Source: Avibacterium paragallinarum (GTDB lineage: Bacteria > Pseudomonadota > Gammaproteobacteria > Enterobacterales > Pasteurellaceae). From it: DNA of 64,000 nt. This document shows positions 1 through 7,669 of the stretch, in pieces; position 1 is the stretch's first letter; each line of letters opens with the position of its first letter. The notes beneath the pieces were generated by a model. It worked only from the letters and a program-made list of their open reading frames with translations, ran no database searches and had not been told where the DNA came from. The translations under genes were made by a program, and so were the position numbers. The stretch lies in assembly GCF_900450705.1 (NCBI RefSeq), contig NZ_UGHK01000002.1:434001-498000 (forward strand). The letters run 5' to 3'.

Positions 1-41
1 TCGTGGCTGTGTTACCAAAAGGTTCATTAAAAAGCCTTTAA
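1..41 (+). CDS. yajC: YajC, C-terminal end (partial)
   Basis: The first 41 bases encode the last 13 residues of a protein ending VLPKGSLKSL and a TAA stop, matching the conserved C-terminus of YajC, the small single-span subunit of the SecDF-YajC preprotein translocase accessory complex. It lies 34 bp upstream of secD, the universal arrangement. Only the end is visible, so the call rests on this tail and on position. Confidence 0.8.
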   Translation, partial: VAVLPKGSLKSL

Positions 42-75
42 TTTTTAACTTTTCCGCAAGGGAACAGGAAAATCT

Positions 76-1926
76 ATGTTAAATCGTTACCCTTTATGGA
101 AGAATATAATGGTGATCCTCGTGGTCGCCATTGGTGTTTTATACTCCCTTCCAAATCTTTACGGCGAAGATCCTGCCGTTCAAATTTCAGGAACTCGTGG
201 CCAAGAAGCCAACACTACAACCCTTAGCAATGTGCAAACGCTTCTTAACGAAAATCATCTCACTACAAAATCCATTAAATTAGAAAACGGTTCTATTCTT
301 GCTCGTTTTCATAATACAGACGATCAATTACTTGCCAAAGATAAAATCAGCGAGAAATTAGGCAATAATTATTCTGTGGCATTAAACCTCGCCCCAGCTA
401 CGCCAAAATGGTTGGCAGATATTGGTGGAAACCCGATGAAATGGGGCTTGGACTTGCGTGGTGGTGTTCGCTTCTTAATGGAAGTAGATATGAATACTGC
501 TCTTACCAAACGTCAAGAACAGTTGCAAGATGGGCTATATGCAGAATTACGCAAAGCAAAATATCCATACACTAACATTCGTGCGGGTGAAAATTATAGT
601 ACCTTGATCACCTTGAAAAACCCTGATCAACTTTCTAGCCTTCAGCGGTTGCTACGCCAAGCTCACCCGAATTTAGTCGTCAATGAAGTGTCTAATAACA
701 CCCTTTCGTTGGCACTTTCTGATGCAGCACTCAATGAAACTCGTGATCACGCCATTGAGCAAAACTTAAGCATTTTACGTCGCCGTGTCGAAGAACTTGG
801 CGTTTCTGAGCCAGTCATTCAACGTCAAGGGGCAGATCGTATCGTGGTTGAATTGCCGGGTGTGCAAGATACCGCACGAGCAAAAGAAATTTTGGGGGCA
901 ACTGCCACTTTAGAATTTCGCTTAGTCAATCAAAATGCCAATGTTGATGCCGCAATGCGTGGTATGCTACCTTCAGATTCTGAAGTAAAATTTGACCGCA
1001 ATAATCGCCCTGTGGTGTTGTATAAACGTGCGGTATTGGGCGGCGATCATATTATCAACGCGTCATCTGGTATGGATCAACACACTGCCAGCCCACAAGT
1101 AAGCGTAACGCTAGATAGCGAAGGTGGGGATATTATGTCGCAAACCACCAAAATGAATCTGAAAAAGCCAATGGCTACCTTATATGTAGAATATAAAGAT
1201 AGTGGCAAAAAAGATGAAAACGGCAAAACCCTCCTTACTAAACATGAAGAAGTGATCAATATCGCCACAATTCAAGGGCGTTTTGGTAGCCAATTCCAAA
1301 TTACAGGGATTGATAGCCCAAGCGAAGCACAAAATCTGGCAGTATTGCTCCGTTCTGGTGCATTAACCGCACCAATTCAAATTGTGGAAGAACGCACCGT
1401 CGGGCCATCTCTTGGGGCGCAAAATGTTGAACAAGGCTTACAAGCTGGGCTTTGGGGCTTAGCGATCACCCTGCTCTTTATGGTGATTTACTACAAAGTA
1501 TTCGGCTTGTTCGCAAGCCTTGCATTACTTGCAAATATGGTCTTGCTTGTGGGCTTAATGTCCTTATTACCAGGGGCAACCCTCACGATGCCAGGGATTG
1601 CGGGGATTATCCTCTCAGTGGGAATGTCCGTTGATGCCAACGTGCTGATCTTTGAGCGTATAAAAGAAGAACTCCGCAACGGAAGAAGCGTGCAGCAAGC
1701 CATTAACGAGGGCTACAACGGGGCGTTTAGCAGTATTTTTGATGCCAACTTAACCACAATTTTAACCTCTATCGTCCTTTATGCTGTGGGAACAGGGCCG
1801 ATTAAAGGCTTCGCCATTACCCTTTCACTTGGGGTCGCGATCTCAATGTTTACCGCAATTACAGGAACGCGAATGCTCGTCAATTTCCTTTACGGCGGCA
1901 AACGTGTAGAGAAATTATCAATCTAA
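76..1926 (+). CDS. secD: Protein translocase subunit SecD
   Basis: SecD is the larger subunit of the RND-type SecDF complex that uses the proton gradient to complete export through SecYEG. At 616 aa it has the usual length. It has an N-terminal membrane segment (about residues 8-28), a large periplasmic region with the conserved WGLDLRGG motif, and five C-terminal membrane helices with SVGMSVDANVLIFERIKEE. The ATG follows a purine-rich GGAACAGG stretch. It sits between yajC and secF in one operon. Confidence 0.97.
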   Translation: MLNRYPLWKNIMVILVVAIGVLYSLPNLYGEDPAVQISGTRGQEANTTTLSNVQTLLNENHLTTKSIKLENGSILARFHNTDDQLLAKDKISEKLGNNYSVALNLAPATPKWLADIGGNPMKWGLDLRGGVRFLMEVDMNTALTKRQEQLQDGLYAELRKAKYPYTNIRAGENYSTLITLKNPDQLSSLQRLLRQAHPNLVVNEVSNNTLSLALSDAALNETRDHAIEQNLSILRRRVEELGVSEPVIQRQGADRIVVELPGVQDTARAKEILGATATLEFRLVNQNANVDAAMRGMLPSDSEVKFDRNNRPVVLYKRAVLGGDHIINASSGMDQHTASPQVSVTLDSEGGDIMSQTTKMNLKKPMATLYVEYKDSGKKDENGKTLLTKHEEVINIATIQGRFGSQFQITGIDSPSEAQNLAVLLRSGALTAPIQIVEERTVGPSLGAQNVEQGLQAGLWGLAITLLFMVIYYKVFGLFASLALLANMVLLVGLMSLLPGATLTMPGIAGIILSVGMSVDANVLIFERIKEELRNGRSVQQAINEGYNGAFSSIFDANLTTILTSIVLYAVGTGPIKGFAITLSLGVAISMFTAITGTRMLVNFLYGGKRVEKLSI

Positions 1927-1927
1927 G

Positions 1928-2905
1928 GTGGTTACTGTGAGTTTATTAACACAAAATAAAAAAGTGCATCAATATAAAGGGGTTATTCTGCCTTTTCGGT
2001 TTACGCCATTTATGAAATATCGCCTTATCGGCTATATTTTCTCATTTATTATTACTGCACTTTGTATTACAAGCATCATAACCAAAGGCTTTAACTGGGG
2101 CTTGGATTTTACTGGGGGAACGGTGGTGGATACCCACTTTTCTCAGCCTGCAGATCTGGAAAAAATCCGTGCCACCTTAAAAGCAAATGGCATTGAAAGC
2201 CCATTGGTGCAAACCACTGGCGGCGTGCGTGATGTGATGATCCGCCTGCCTGCCTCTGCGGGCGGGGCGGATATTGGGACGCAAATCAAAGGAATGCTAA
2301 GTCAGCTAGACAGCGATATTCAAATTCGTAGTGTCGAATTTGTGGGGCCAAATGTGGGTGAGGAACTCACTCAAGGAGCGATTTATGCCACATTGATTAC
2401 GCTCTTAATGCTACTTGCTTACATCGCATTCCGCTTTGAATGGCGTTTATCCGCTGGCGGGATTGTGGCACTTGCTCACGATGTGATCGTAACGCTCGGC
2501 GTGTTTTCTTATTTTCAAATTGAAATGGATCTCACTTTCGTCGCGGCAATTCTTTCTGTGGTGGGCTATTCCCTAAACGATAGTATCGTGGTTTTTGACC
2601 GCGTGCGTGAAAATTTCCGCAAAATTCGCCGTATTGACACGGTGGAAATCATTGACATTTCACTCACTCAAACCTTATCAAGAACCTTAATGACCTCGAT
2701 CACAACCCTTTTTGTGGTGATCGCGTTATTTGTGTTTGGCGGCCCAACCATTCACAGCTTCTCCCTTGCCCTATTAATCGGTATTGGATTTGGTACATAT
2801 TCCACCATCTATATCGCGATTAGTATCGCACTCGATCTCGGCTTAAAACGTGAGCATATGATTATTCAAAAAGTGAATAAAGACGATATTGATGAAATAC
2901 CGTAA
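1928..2905 (+). CDS. secF: Protein translocase subunit SecF
   Basis: SecF pairs with SecD in the inner membrane. The 325 aa chain has an N-terminal helix, the WGLDFTGGT motif after it, a short periplasmic domain and a five-helix C-terminal bundle with SVVGYSLNDSIVVFDRVREN. The frame opens with GTG one base after the secD stop; an in-frame GTG at 1937 is an alternative start. A hairpin built from two inverted uptake signal sequences follows the stop. Confidence 0.96.
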   Translation: MVTVSLLTQNKKVHQYKGVILPFRFTPFMKYRLIGYIFSFIITALCITSIITKGFNWGLDFTGGTVVDTHFSQPADLEKIRATLKANGIESPLVQTTGGVRDVMIRLPASAGGADIGTQIKGMLSQLDSDIQIRSVEFVGPNVGEELTQGAIYATLITLLMLLAYIAFRFEWRLSAGGIVALAHDVIVTLGVFSYFQIEMDLTFVAAILSVVGYSLNDSIVVFDRVRENFRKIRRIDTVEIIDISLTQTLSRTLMTSITTLFVVIALFVFGGPTIHSFSLALLIGIGFGTYSTIYIAISIALDLGLKREHMIIQKVNKDDIDEIP

Positions 2906-2912
2906 AAATTCC

Positions 2913-2938
2913 ACCGCACTTTTCTTATAAAGTGCGGT
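2913..2938. terminator. Inverted USS pair after secF
   Basis: ACCGCACTT and AAAGTGCGGT form a hairpin 7 bp after the secF stop. A clean U-run is lacking on the plus strand, while a short T stretch follows on the minus strand. Such paired uptake sequences commonly serve as terminators in Pasteurellaceae. Confidence 0.6.
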
Positions 2939-3013
2939 CTAAAAAAAGACTAAAATTGATCTGCACCCCAAAAGTTAGACTAAACAACCAACTGATTAAG
3001 GTGCAGATTTTTT

Positions 3014-3523
3014 ATGACTAAATATACTCAACGTTTCAAACAACAAGTGCTCGACTTTTATCATCAAAATGGAAAAAACCGTTCGCTTACTCGCCAGTAT
3101 TTTCAGCTTCCCCAAAGCACGTTAGCACGTTGGATTGCGAAATTTAATCATAATGGAATCAATGGATTAGCTGTGTTAGGTAAAAAACGATGTTATTCTG
3201 TTGAGTTTAAATTAAAGGTTATTCAAGCTATCAAAAAAGGCCAGTGCTCCGCTGAAGCCGCCTGCTTTCACTTTGATATCCCCAGTTCAGGGATAATTAG
3301 TCAATGGTTGCAACGCTTTGAAAAACAAGGTATAGATGGGTTATTACTCAAACCTAAAGGTCGTCCAAGTATGAAACTCAACTCACCTAAAATGCCACCA
3401 ACGCCCAAAACAGAAGAAGAACGCTTGCGTTACCGAATTTTGGAATTAGAAGCGGAGAATGCAATGCTAAAAAAGTTGCAGGAACTCAACCAACAAAAAA
3501 TGCAGAAAAAGCCGTCATCGTAA
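3014..3523 (+). CDS. IS3-family transposase OrfA
   Basis: OrfA (169 aa) is the DNA-binding half of the transposase. It carries two helix-turn-helix segments (about residues 8-45 and 63-105) and a C-terminal leucine-zipper-like coiled coil (about 133-160). A canonical -1 slippery heptamer, A AAA AAG, lies at 3469-3475 in the correct phase, so an OrfAB fusion is expected by programmed frameshifting. Confidence 0.92.
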   Translation: MTKYTQRFKQQVLDFYHQNGKNRSLTRQYFQLPQSTLARWIAKFNHNGINGLAVLGKKRCYSVEFKLKVIQAIKKGQCSAEAACFHFDIPSSGIISQWLQRFEKQGIDGLLLKPKGRPSMKLNSPKMPPTPKTEEERLRYRILELEAENAMLKKLQELNQQKMQKKPSS

Positions 3524-3546
3524 ATGCCTTACGCTCGCGTTTCCCG

Positions 3547-4353
3547 TTGGAATTGTTACTCAGGCTAATCGGATTGGCACGCAGTTCGTTCTTTTATCAT
3601 CTCAAGCCAAAGTCGGATAAAAATGTAGCGATTTCACAGAAAATAGAGGAAATTTATCGCAAAAATGACGAAAATTATGGTTATCGTCGAATTACCTTGG
3701 AATTAAGGAAATACTTGATTATCAACCACAAAAGGGGGCAAGCGATAATGCAACGTTTGGGGTTAAAAGGAAAAAGTAAGCAGAAAAAATATCGTTCTTA
3801 CCAAGGCAAAGTGGGACACATTGCCGATAATCTGTTGCAACGGGATTTTACGGCAACGATGCCGAATGAGAAGTGGGTAACGGATATCACCGAGTTCAAA
3901 TGTGCGGAAGGCAAAGTGTATTTATCGCCGATTAAAGACTTGTTTAATAACGAAATTATTGCTTATGATGTGGCGAGAAGTCCGAATTTTGAGCAGATAA
4001 CCAGAATGTTGACCCAGGCGGTGAACCGATTAGCGGGGGAAAAACCGATACTGCATTCCGACCAAGGGTGGCAGTATCAAATGATGGGTTATCGGGAGAT
4101 ATTGAAAAAACACGGTATTAAGCAAAGTATGTCGAGAAAAGGCAATTGCCTTGATAATGGTGCGATGGAAAGCTTTTTCGGGCGATTGAAGACGGAATGT
4201 TACTTTGGCAAGCGGTTTGAAACCTTTGAACAGCTTGAAAAAGTGATTCACGAGTACATTCATTACTACAACAATGAGCGTATTCAAGTGAAGCTCAAAG
4301 GACTAAGCCCTGTGGAATACAGAACTCAGTCCTTGAATGAAATTAGAATATAG
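3547..4353 (+). CDS. IS3-family transposase OrfB (DDE integrase)
   Basis: OrfB carries the rve-type DDE catalytic core. Visible are an N-terminal HTH_21-like segment ([13 protein letters not shown]), the first Asp in WVTDITEFK, the second in [10 protein letters not shown], and the final Glu in [13 protein letters not shown]. The listed start is a TTG; the frame is open upstream to the OrfA slippery site at 3475, so the functional product is probably the OrfAB fusion. Confidence 0.93.
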   Translation: MELLLRLIGLARSSFFYHLKPKSDKNVAISQKIEEIYRKNDENYGYRRITLELRKYLIINHKRGQAIMQRLGLKGKSKQKKYRSYQGKVGHIADNLLQRDFTATMPNEKWVTDITEFKCAEGKVYLSPIKDLFNNEIIAYDVARSPNFEQITRMLTQAVNRLAGEKPILHSDQGWQYQMMGYREILKKHGIKQSMSRKGNCLDNGAMESFFGRLKTECYFGKRFETFEQLEKVIHEYIHYYNNERIQVKLKGLSPVEYRTQSLNEIRI

Positions 4354-4375
4354 TCTAACTTTTTGGGGGCAGATC

Positions 4376-4474
4376 AAATTTGACCGCACTTTCTGCGGCA
4401 AAGGTTTCGACTAAATCATAGCGGCTGTCGCCTTTCATTCCTGCGAACGCAGGGCGTTGAAATGATTCGTACAT
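4376..4474 (-). pseudogene. Phage capsid cement/decoration-like protein, N-terminal fragment
   Basis: From an ATG at 4474 the minus strand encodes 33 residues starting MYESFQRPAFAGMKGDSRYD before the IS3-family element cuts the frame. In phages with DUF1073 portals and DUF2213 proteins this position is taken by a small structural (cement) protein ahead of the major capsid gene. That assignment is from memory of such modules and is tentative; the truncation is seen directly. Confidence 0.55.
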
Positions 4475-4485
4475 TGCTGTTCTCC

Positions 4486-5541
4486 TTATTGATTACGGCT
4501 GGCAAGCATTGCCGCACGACCTGTTAATTTTTCACCTTTTTGCCCATCTTGGGTAAAGGTTTGTGTTACTTGGCTACGTTGCGAACCTAACGCGTCTTGG
4601 CGAGATTTTGCTTCAGCCATCGCCATATCAAAAGCCGCTTCAATATAGGCATCAGATTTTTGCGATAAATCCGCTCCATCTTGACGAATAGCCCCAATCA
4701 CCGCTTCGCGTAAAGCACGATCTGAGCTATCCGCTTTCACGTCGACCTTATGGGCTTTTGCAATACCTTCTAACTCAACGCGGGCTTTGGCGATATTCAC
4801 CGCATCTTGTTTGATCTTTTCCATCTCCATTTCAAGGCTTTTTACTTTCGCTTCTAACGCATCTGCCCGAGCGGTTTCTTTATCCTTTTCAGCAACCGCA
4901 TTAGCGGCATCTTGTTTCAATTTATTAAATTCAACAATCACCTCAGGGGCGGCTTGATAAGTAATGCCGCTATCTAGGCGAATATCTGAAAGTTTTGTTT
5001 CACTCATTTGAGGTTCTCCATCTTCACGAAATTCTACGGCATCTGCCGCGTCCATATTGAGCTTTGCATCACCTGCACGCCCACGTTTTACGATAGCTAA
5101 ATGATTCGGCTTAATATTGCGTTGAATCGCATCATAAGGCTCGCCGTCCTCAGTAATGCCACTTTTATGCTCAAGCTCTACCGCATAGCCTACCGATAAT
5201 TCTTTTTTGCCAAAATCCACGGCTTGGGTATTATGGATCACCACCTCCGCCGTTAAATGTTTGCCATCTTGCTTGCCCTCAGATAACACAGACCCCACCA
5301 CCAGATGGGCGTTATCTTTTGTAATCACCCCGTGATGATCATCTGTGATCGGAATGCCTTTATATAGCCTTAAACTATCAGCATTAAAGACTTCCTCAGG
5401 CGGGCGATATTCTCGCCGTACCGTGCCATCAGGCAACTGATAAAGAAAAACCCCAGTCCTTGTTAGAACTGGGGTATCAAAAATAAACCCGTTATCATCT
5501 CGCCTTGCTTGTATCGCACGGCGATCGTATCGCATTACCAC
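4486..5541 (-). CDS. DUF2213 phage protein (putative prohead protease/scaffold)
   Basis: The 351 aa protein has an N-terminal DUF2213-like region (about residues 4-175, with ITDDHHGVIT and NHLAIVKRGRAG) and a long charged coiled-coil segment (about 205-270). DUF2213 proteins occupy the capsid maturation protease/scaffold position in tailed-phage head modules. Start: GTG at 5541, two bases after the stop of the preceding HD gene and 8 bp from a GGAGG; an ATG at 5535 is the alternative. It lies in the same minus-strand operon as terminase, portal and MuF. Confidence 0.8.
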   Translation of the reverse strand: MVMRYDRRAIQARRDDNGFIFDTPVLTRTGVFLYQLPDGTVRREYRPPEEVFNADSLRLYKGIPITDDHHGVITKDNAHLVVGSVLSEGKQDGKHLTAEVVIHNTQAVDFGKKELSVGYAVELEHKSGITEDGEPYDAIQRNIKPNHLAIVKRGRAGDAKLNMDAADAVEFREDGEPQMSETKLSDIRLDSGITYQAAPEVIVEFNKLKQDAANAVAEKDKETARADALEAKVKSLEMEMEKIKQDAVNIAKARVELEGIAKAHKVDVKADSSDRALREAVIGAIRQDGADLSQKSDAYIEAAFDMAMAEAKSRQDALGSQRSQVTQTFTQDGQKGEKLTGRAAMLASRNQ

Positions 5542-5543
5542 GG

Positions 5544-5969
5544 TTAGTCCTCCGCTAATAAAAAATCCATTGCCATTAAATATTTATTTCGCCTCGCTAT
5601 ATCTTTTTCCGTAATTTGCACTAATCTCGTTAAATCAGCATTATGTGTTAAGTCAGCAATCTTAACCCATCTTGCAATCGGACTTTGTTTAACACGGCAT
5701 AAATAATCCTGATAATTTTCACCAGATCGTTTAGAAATAGCCTCCACGGCATCGGAAATAACTTGTCCAAATTCAGAAGCAATATGATTAAGTGTTATAG
5801 ACGTATCTTCTACGCTATCGTGTAGCCAAGCTACTGCTATCATTTCATCAGTTGGATTATGTAGATTATTTACAACCGCTTGCAAATGCCCTACATAAGG
5901 CTTTCCCGCTTTATCTACCTGATCACGGTGCAAAGCCCTTGCTAACTGTTCTGCTTTTTTGGCTAGCAT
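5544..5969 (-). CDS. Small HD-domain hydrolase, RelA/SpoT-hydrolase-like
   Basis: This 141 aa protein has the order typical of stand-alone (p)ppGpp hydrolases of the SpoT/MESH1 type: HRDQVDKAGKPYVGHL near residues 14-29, the metal-binding HD plus ED in WLHDSVEDT (about 48-56), and KIADLTHNAD (about 103-112). No synthetase or TGS domain is present. It sits between the MuF-PRTase reading frame and the DUF2213 gene, with its stop 2 bp before the next start. Its DNA is visibly richer in A+T than terminase and portal. It could be an alarmone hydrolase, another nucleotide hydrolase, or an immunity factor for the preceding PRTase-like domain; the last is inference. Confidence 0.8.
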   Translation of the reverse strand: MLAKKAEQLARALHRDQVDKAGKPYVGHLQAVVNNLHNPTDEMIAVAWLHDSVEDTSITLNHIASEFGQVISDAVEAISKRSGENYQDYLCRVKQSPIARWVKIADLTHNADLTRLVQITEKDIARRNKYLMAMDFLLAED

Positions 5970-5984
5970 TTAATGATCCTTAAT

Positions 5985-6019
5985 AGAACCCCTGAAAATT
6001 TATGCGTTTCAGGGGTTCT
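5985..6019 (-). promoter_or_regulatory. Perfect 13-bp-arm hairpin ahead of the HD gene
   Basis: AGAACCCCTGAAA and TTTCAGGGGTTCT form a perfect stem with a 9-base loop between the MuF frame and the HD start. The hairpin ends 15 bp before the HD ATG, and AAGGAT follows it as ribosome binding site. A strong U-run is lacking, so it may be an attenuator, a processing site or a weak terminator. Confidence 0.6.
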
Positions 6020-6070
6020 TTATGAAAACTAAATTAACTCATTGCCATCATTTCATAGTAAGCATTTCGT

Positions 6071-6187
6071 TTACTTTCTTGCAAGGATCGTATTTCGGAC
6101 TTCGTCAGGTGTTTTACGTGAGTTGAGTATGAATCTTGCTTCCCATTCCGTGAGCTTTGAGAAGTCATAGCCGAACTCTTGAATCCA
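6071..6187 (-). pseudogene. C-terminal tail of the MuF-PRTase frame after a second TAG
   Basis: In the same frame as the PRTase segment, right after the TAG at 6188-6190, 38 further codons run to a TAA at 6071-6073. They begin WIQEFGYDFSKL and contain TEWEARFILN. There is no start codon or ribosome binding site of its own, so this reads as the natural C-terminus of the upstream protein cut off by an amber mutation (TGG to TAG would be one base). Read through both TAG codons, the protein would be about 532 aa. Confidence 0.6.
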
Positions 6188-6907
6188 CTAGTTTTCAATT
6201 TCTCCATACTTACTCCTTAATTCTAATAATGTATCTCTTGACAGTCTCAATTGTACTGAATATTGTTTCCCAGTTAAAGCATAAGAACCTAAAACTTTCC
6301 CATTATTTGTTTCAATGTACCCTTTTAGGCTCGCTAATGTCCCACCCTGAGTTTGAGTATCATCTAATATAATGGCTAACTTTTGGGGGACATCGCCACT
6401 AAATTTAGGTGTATAGATTAATCTATGCCAACCATCACTACCAGTACGAGAAACTTTTGTGGACTGCACAATAGACAAATCAACAGGCACATTCAATCTT
6501 TTTCCAATAACTGTTGCAACAGCAATTGGAATCATATTTCTACCCGCACTCTCTTCCGCGTGAACCGGCACTAAAATAACATCTTTACCCTGTATCATTT
6601 TTTCCAGTTTAGAAATGGCATCGTCAGAAACAAGATCCTTAGCGAGATTATACGCCTCTCCCACACAGCCAGACTTTGCCCTTTCATATAGAGGGTGTGA
6701 GGTTGCCTCACCTAATTTTCTGTCAATTATTGTATCTGGGAAATCATCATCCCATTCACTACGCATACTAATTTTACTTTTTGCGGTTAGGGGTGTTCGA
6801 ATTATAGCATTTTTAACGGACTTTTCTTCATTATTAAGATTAGTTGCTGCAACAGCAGCTGTCGCAACAACATTACCTTGACTAACCAACTCCTCAAACT
6901 CCGGCAA
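6188..6907 (-). CDS. Phosphoribosyltransferase-like domain, C-terminal part of MuF protein
   Basis: About 239 codons encode a type I phosphoribosyltransferase-like fold. The central motif IILDDTQTQGGT matches the PRPP-binding loop pattern (hydrophobic strand, two acidic residues, Gly-rich T loop), with VPVHAEESAGRN as a preceding strand-loop. The segment is in phase with the MuF frame (6941-7669), separated only by a TAG and 11 codons that include LCRC, a typical MuF ending. It is therefore the C-terminal domain of a MuF protein rather than an independent gene; the TTG at 6907 has no ribosome binding site. MuF proteins with variable C-terminal enzymatic domains are known as phage polymorphic toxins; toxicity here is inferred. 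Confidence 0.65.
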   Translation of the reverse strand: MPEFEELVSQGNVVATAAVAATNLNNEEKSVKNAIIRTPLTAKSKISMRSEWDDDFPDTIIDRKLGEATSHPLYERAKSGCVGEAYNLAKDLVSDDAISKLEKMIQGKDVILVPVHAEESAGRNMIPIAVATVIGKRLNVPVDLSIVQSTKVSRTGSDGWHRLIYTPKFSGDVPQKLAIILDDTQTQGGTLASLKGYIETNNGKVLGSYALTGKQYSVQLRLSRDTLLELRSKYGEIEN

Positions 6908-6940
6908 TACCGCCTCCGCACTACAACGGCATAAAATCGG

Positions 6941-7669
6941 CTACCTAGGGTGTCCGTCATCAGGGGGATTGTCCCAGCGAAATTCCTTTCCCTCTCGTTC
7001 AATGTGTGATAAACGTTCCCGTTCATCTAAACTGCCACGCCAGATATAGGATTTTACGCCGATATTTTCTTGACGTAATTGGGTGAGTCGTCCGTTGAGC
7101 TTGCCGATTTGATCGCGTGCAATTAACGTTGCACGGCGTTTAGGAATATCAAGGAGCTTTTCTAAATCCGCCGCAAGGCTTTTATAGCTTTCGCCTTTGC
7201 GTAGTGCTTCAACCATTCGATAACGTAGTTTTTCGTGTAACTGCTGCGGTACCGTTTTAATTAAACTAATATTCTGCCATTCAGCGAGCTTTAACGCCTC
7301 ATCAAGCCAAGGCTCTGATACAAAAATATCCACTTTGTACGCAGATTTTAGCACTTTGTGAAATTGTTTCTTGTTAAACTCTGCCGTTTGCGACAGGAAT
7401 TGTCGCACAGCAGGGCGAATGTCATTATCACGGGTGTAAAAGGTGGTTGCCTGTAACAATTCGGTTAGCCATTGCTCTAAAATCTCAATGCTGTCATCTT
7501 GGCGTAGCATTCTCTTTAAGTGCGGTGCAATTTCAGGCAGTTTTTTTCTTGCTGTATCACTAATTTGCTTGGCGATAGCTTGCAAATACTTCACATACTC
7601 CCGCTCAATCGCCTCAGGAAACAGCCACCGTTTTTGCTTTTTGGGCTTTTTGATAGTCGTTAATGTCAT
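6941..7669 (-). CDS. Phage head morphogenesis protein, MuF/SPP1 gp7 family (stop-interrupted)
   Basis: These 242 codons match the MuF/gp7 minor head protein domain: an N-terminal helical region, then the signature ARDQIGKLNGRLTQLRQ, YIWRGSLDERER and FRWDNPPDDGHP. The family motif continues with a CRC cysteine pair, which is present in frame (PILCRC) just after the TAG at 6941-6943. CAG to TAG is the simplest explanation. The start at 7669 overlaps the portal gene by 56 bp. MuF proteins are few-copy capsid-interior proteins near the portal. Confidence 0.82.
   Translation of the reverse strand: MTLTTIKKPKKQKRWLFPEAIEREYVKYLQAIAKQISDTARKKLPEIAPHLKRMLRQDDSIEILEQWLTELLQATTFYTRDNDIRPAVRQFLSQTAEFNKKQFHKVLKSAYKVDIFVSEPWLDEALKLAEWQNISLIKTVPQQLHEKLRYRMVEALRKGESYKSLAADLEKLLDIPKRRATLIARDQIGKLNGRLTQLRQENIGVKSYIWRGSLDERERLSHIEREGKEFRWDNPPDDGHPR

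Larger units (their letters stand above)
2958..4375 (+). mobile_element. IS3-family (IS150-like) insertion sequence, copy 1
   Basis: This 1,418 bp element has terminal inverted repeats starting GATCTGC at each end (GATCTGCACCCCAAAAG left, the complement of TTTTTGGGGGCAGATC right). It carries two overlapping transposase frames, orfA and orfB. The same 1,418 bp element occurs inverted at 55626-57043. The flanks read AAATT on both sides, a possible 5-bp target duplication, but this is weak evidence in AT-rich DNA. It separates the secF region from truncated phage genes. Confidence 0.93.

Noticed and set aside
6188-6943. TAG as pyrrolysine or phage-recoded codon
   Set aside because: No supporting evidence; host and other phage genes in the window use TAG as a normal stop (terminase small, orfB), so mutation is simpler.
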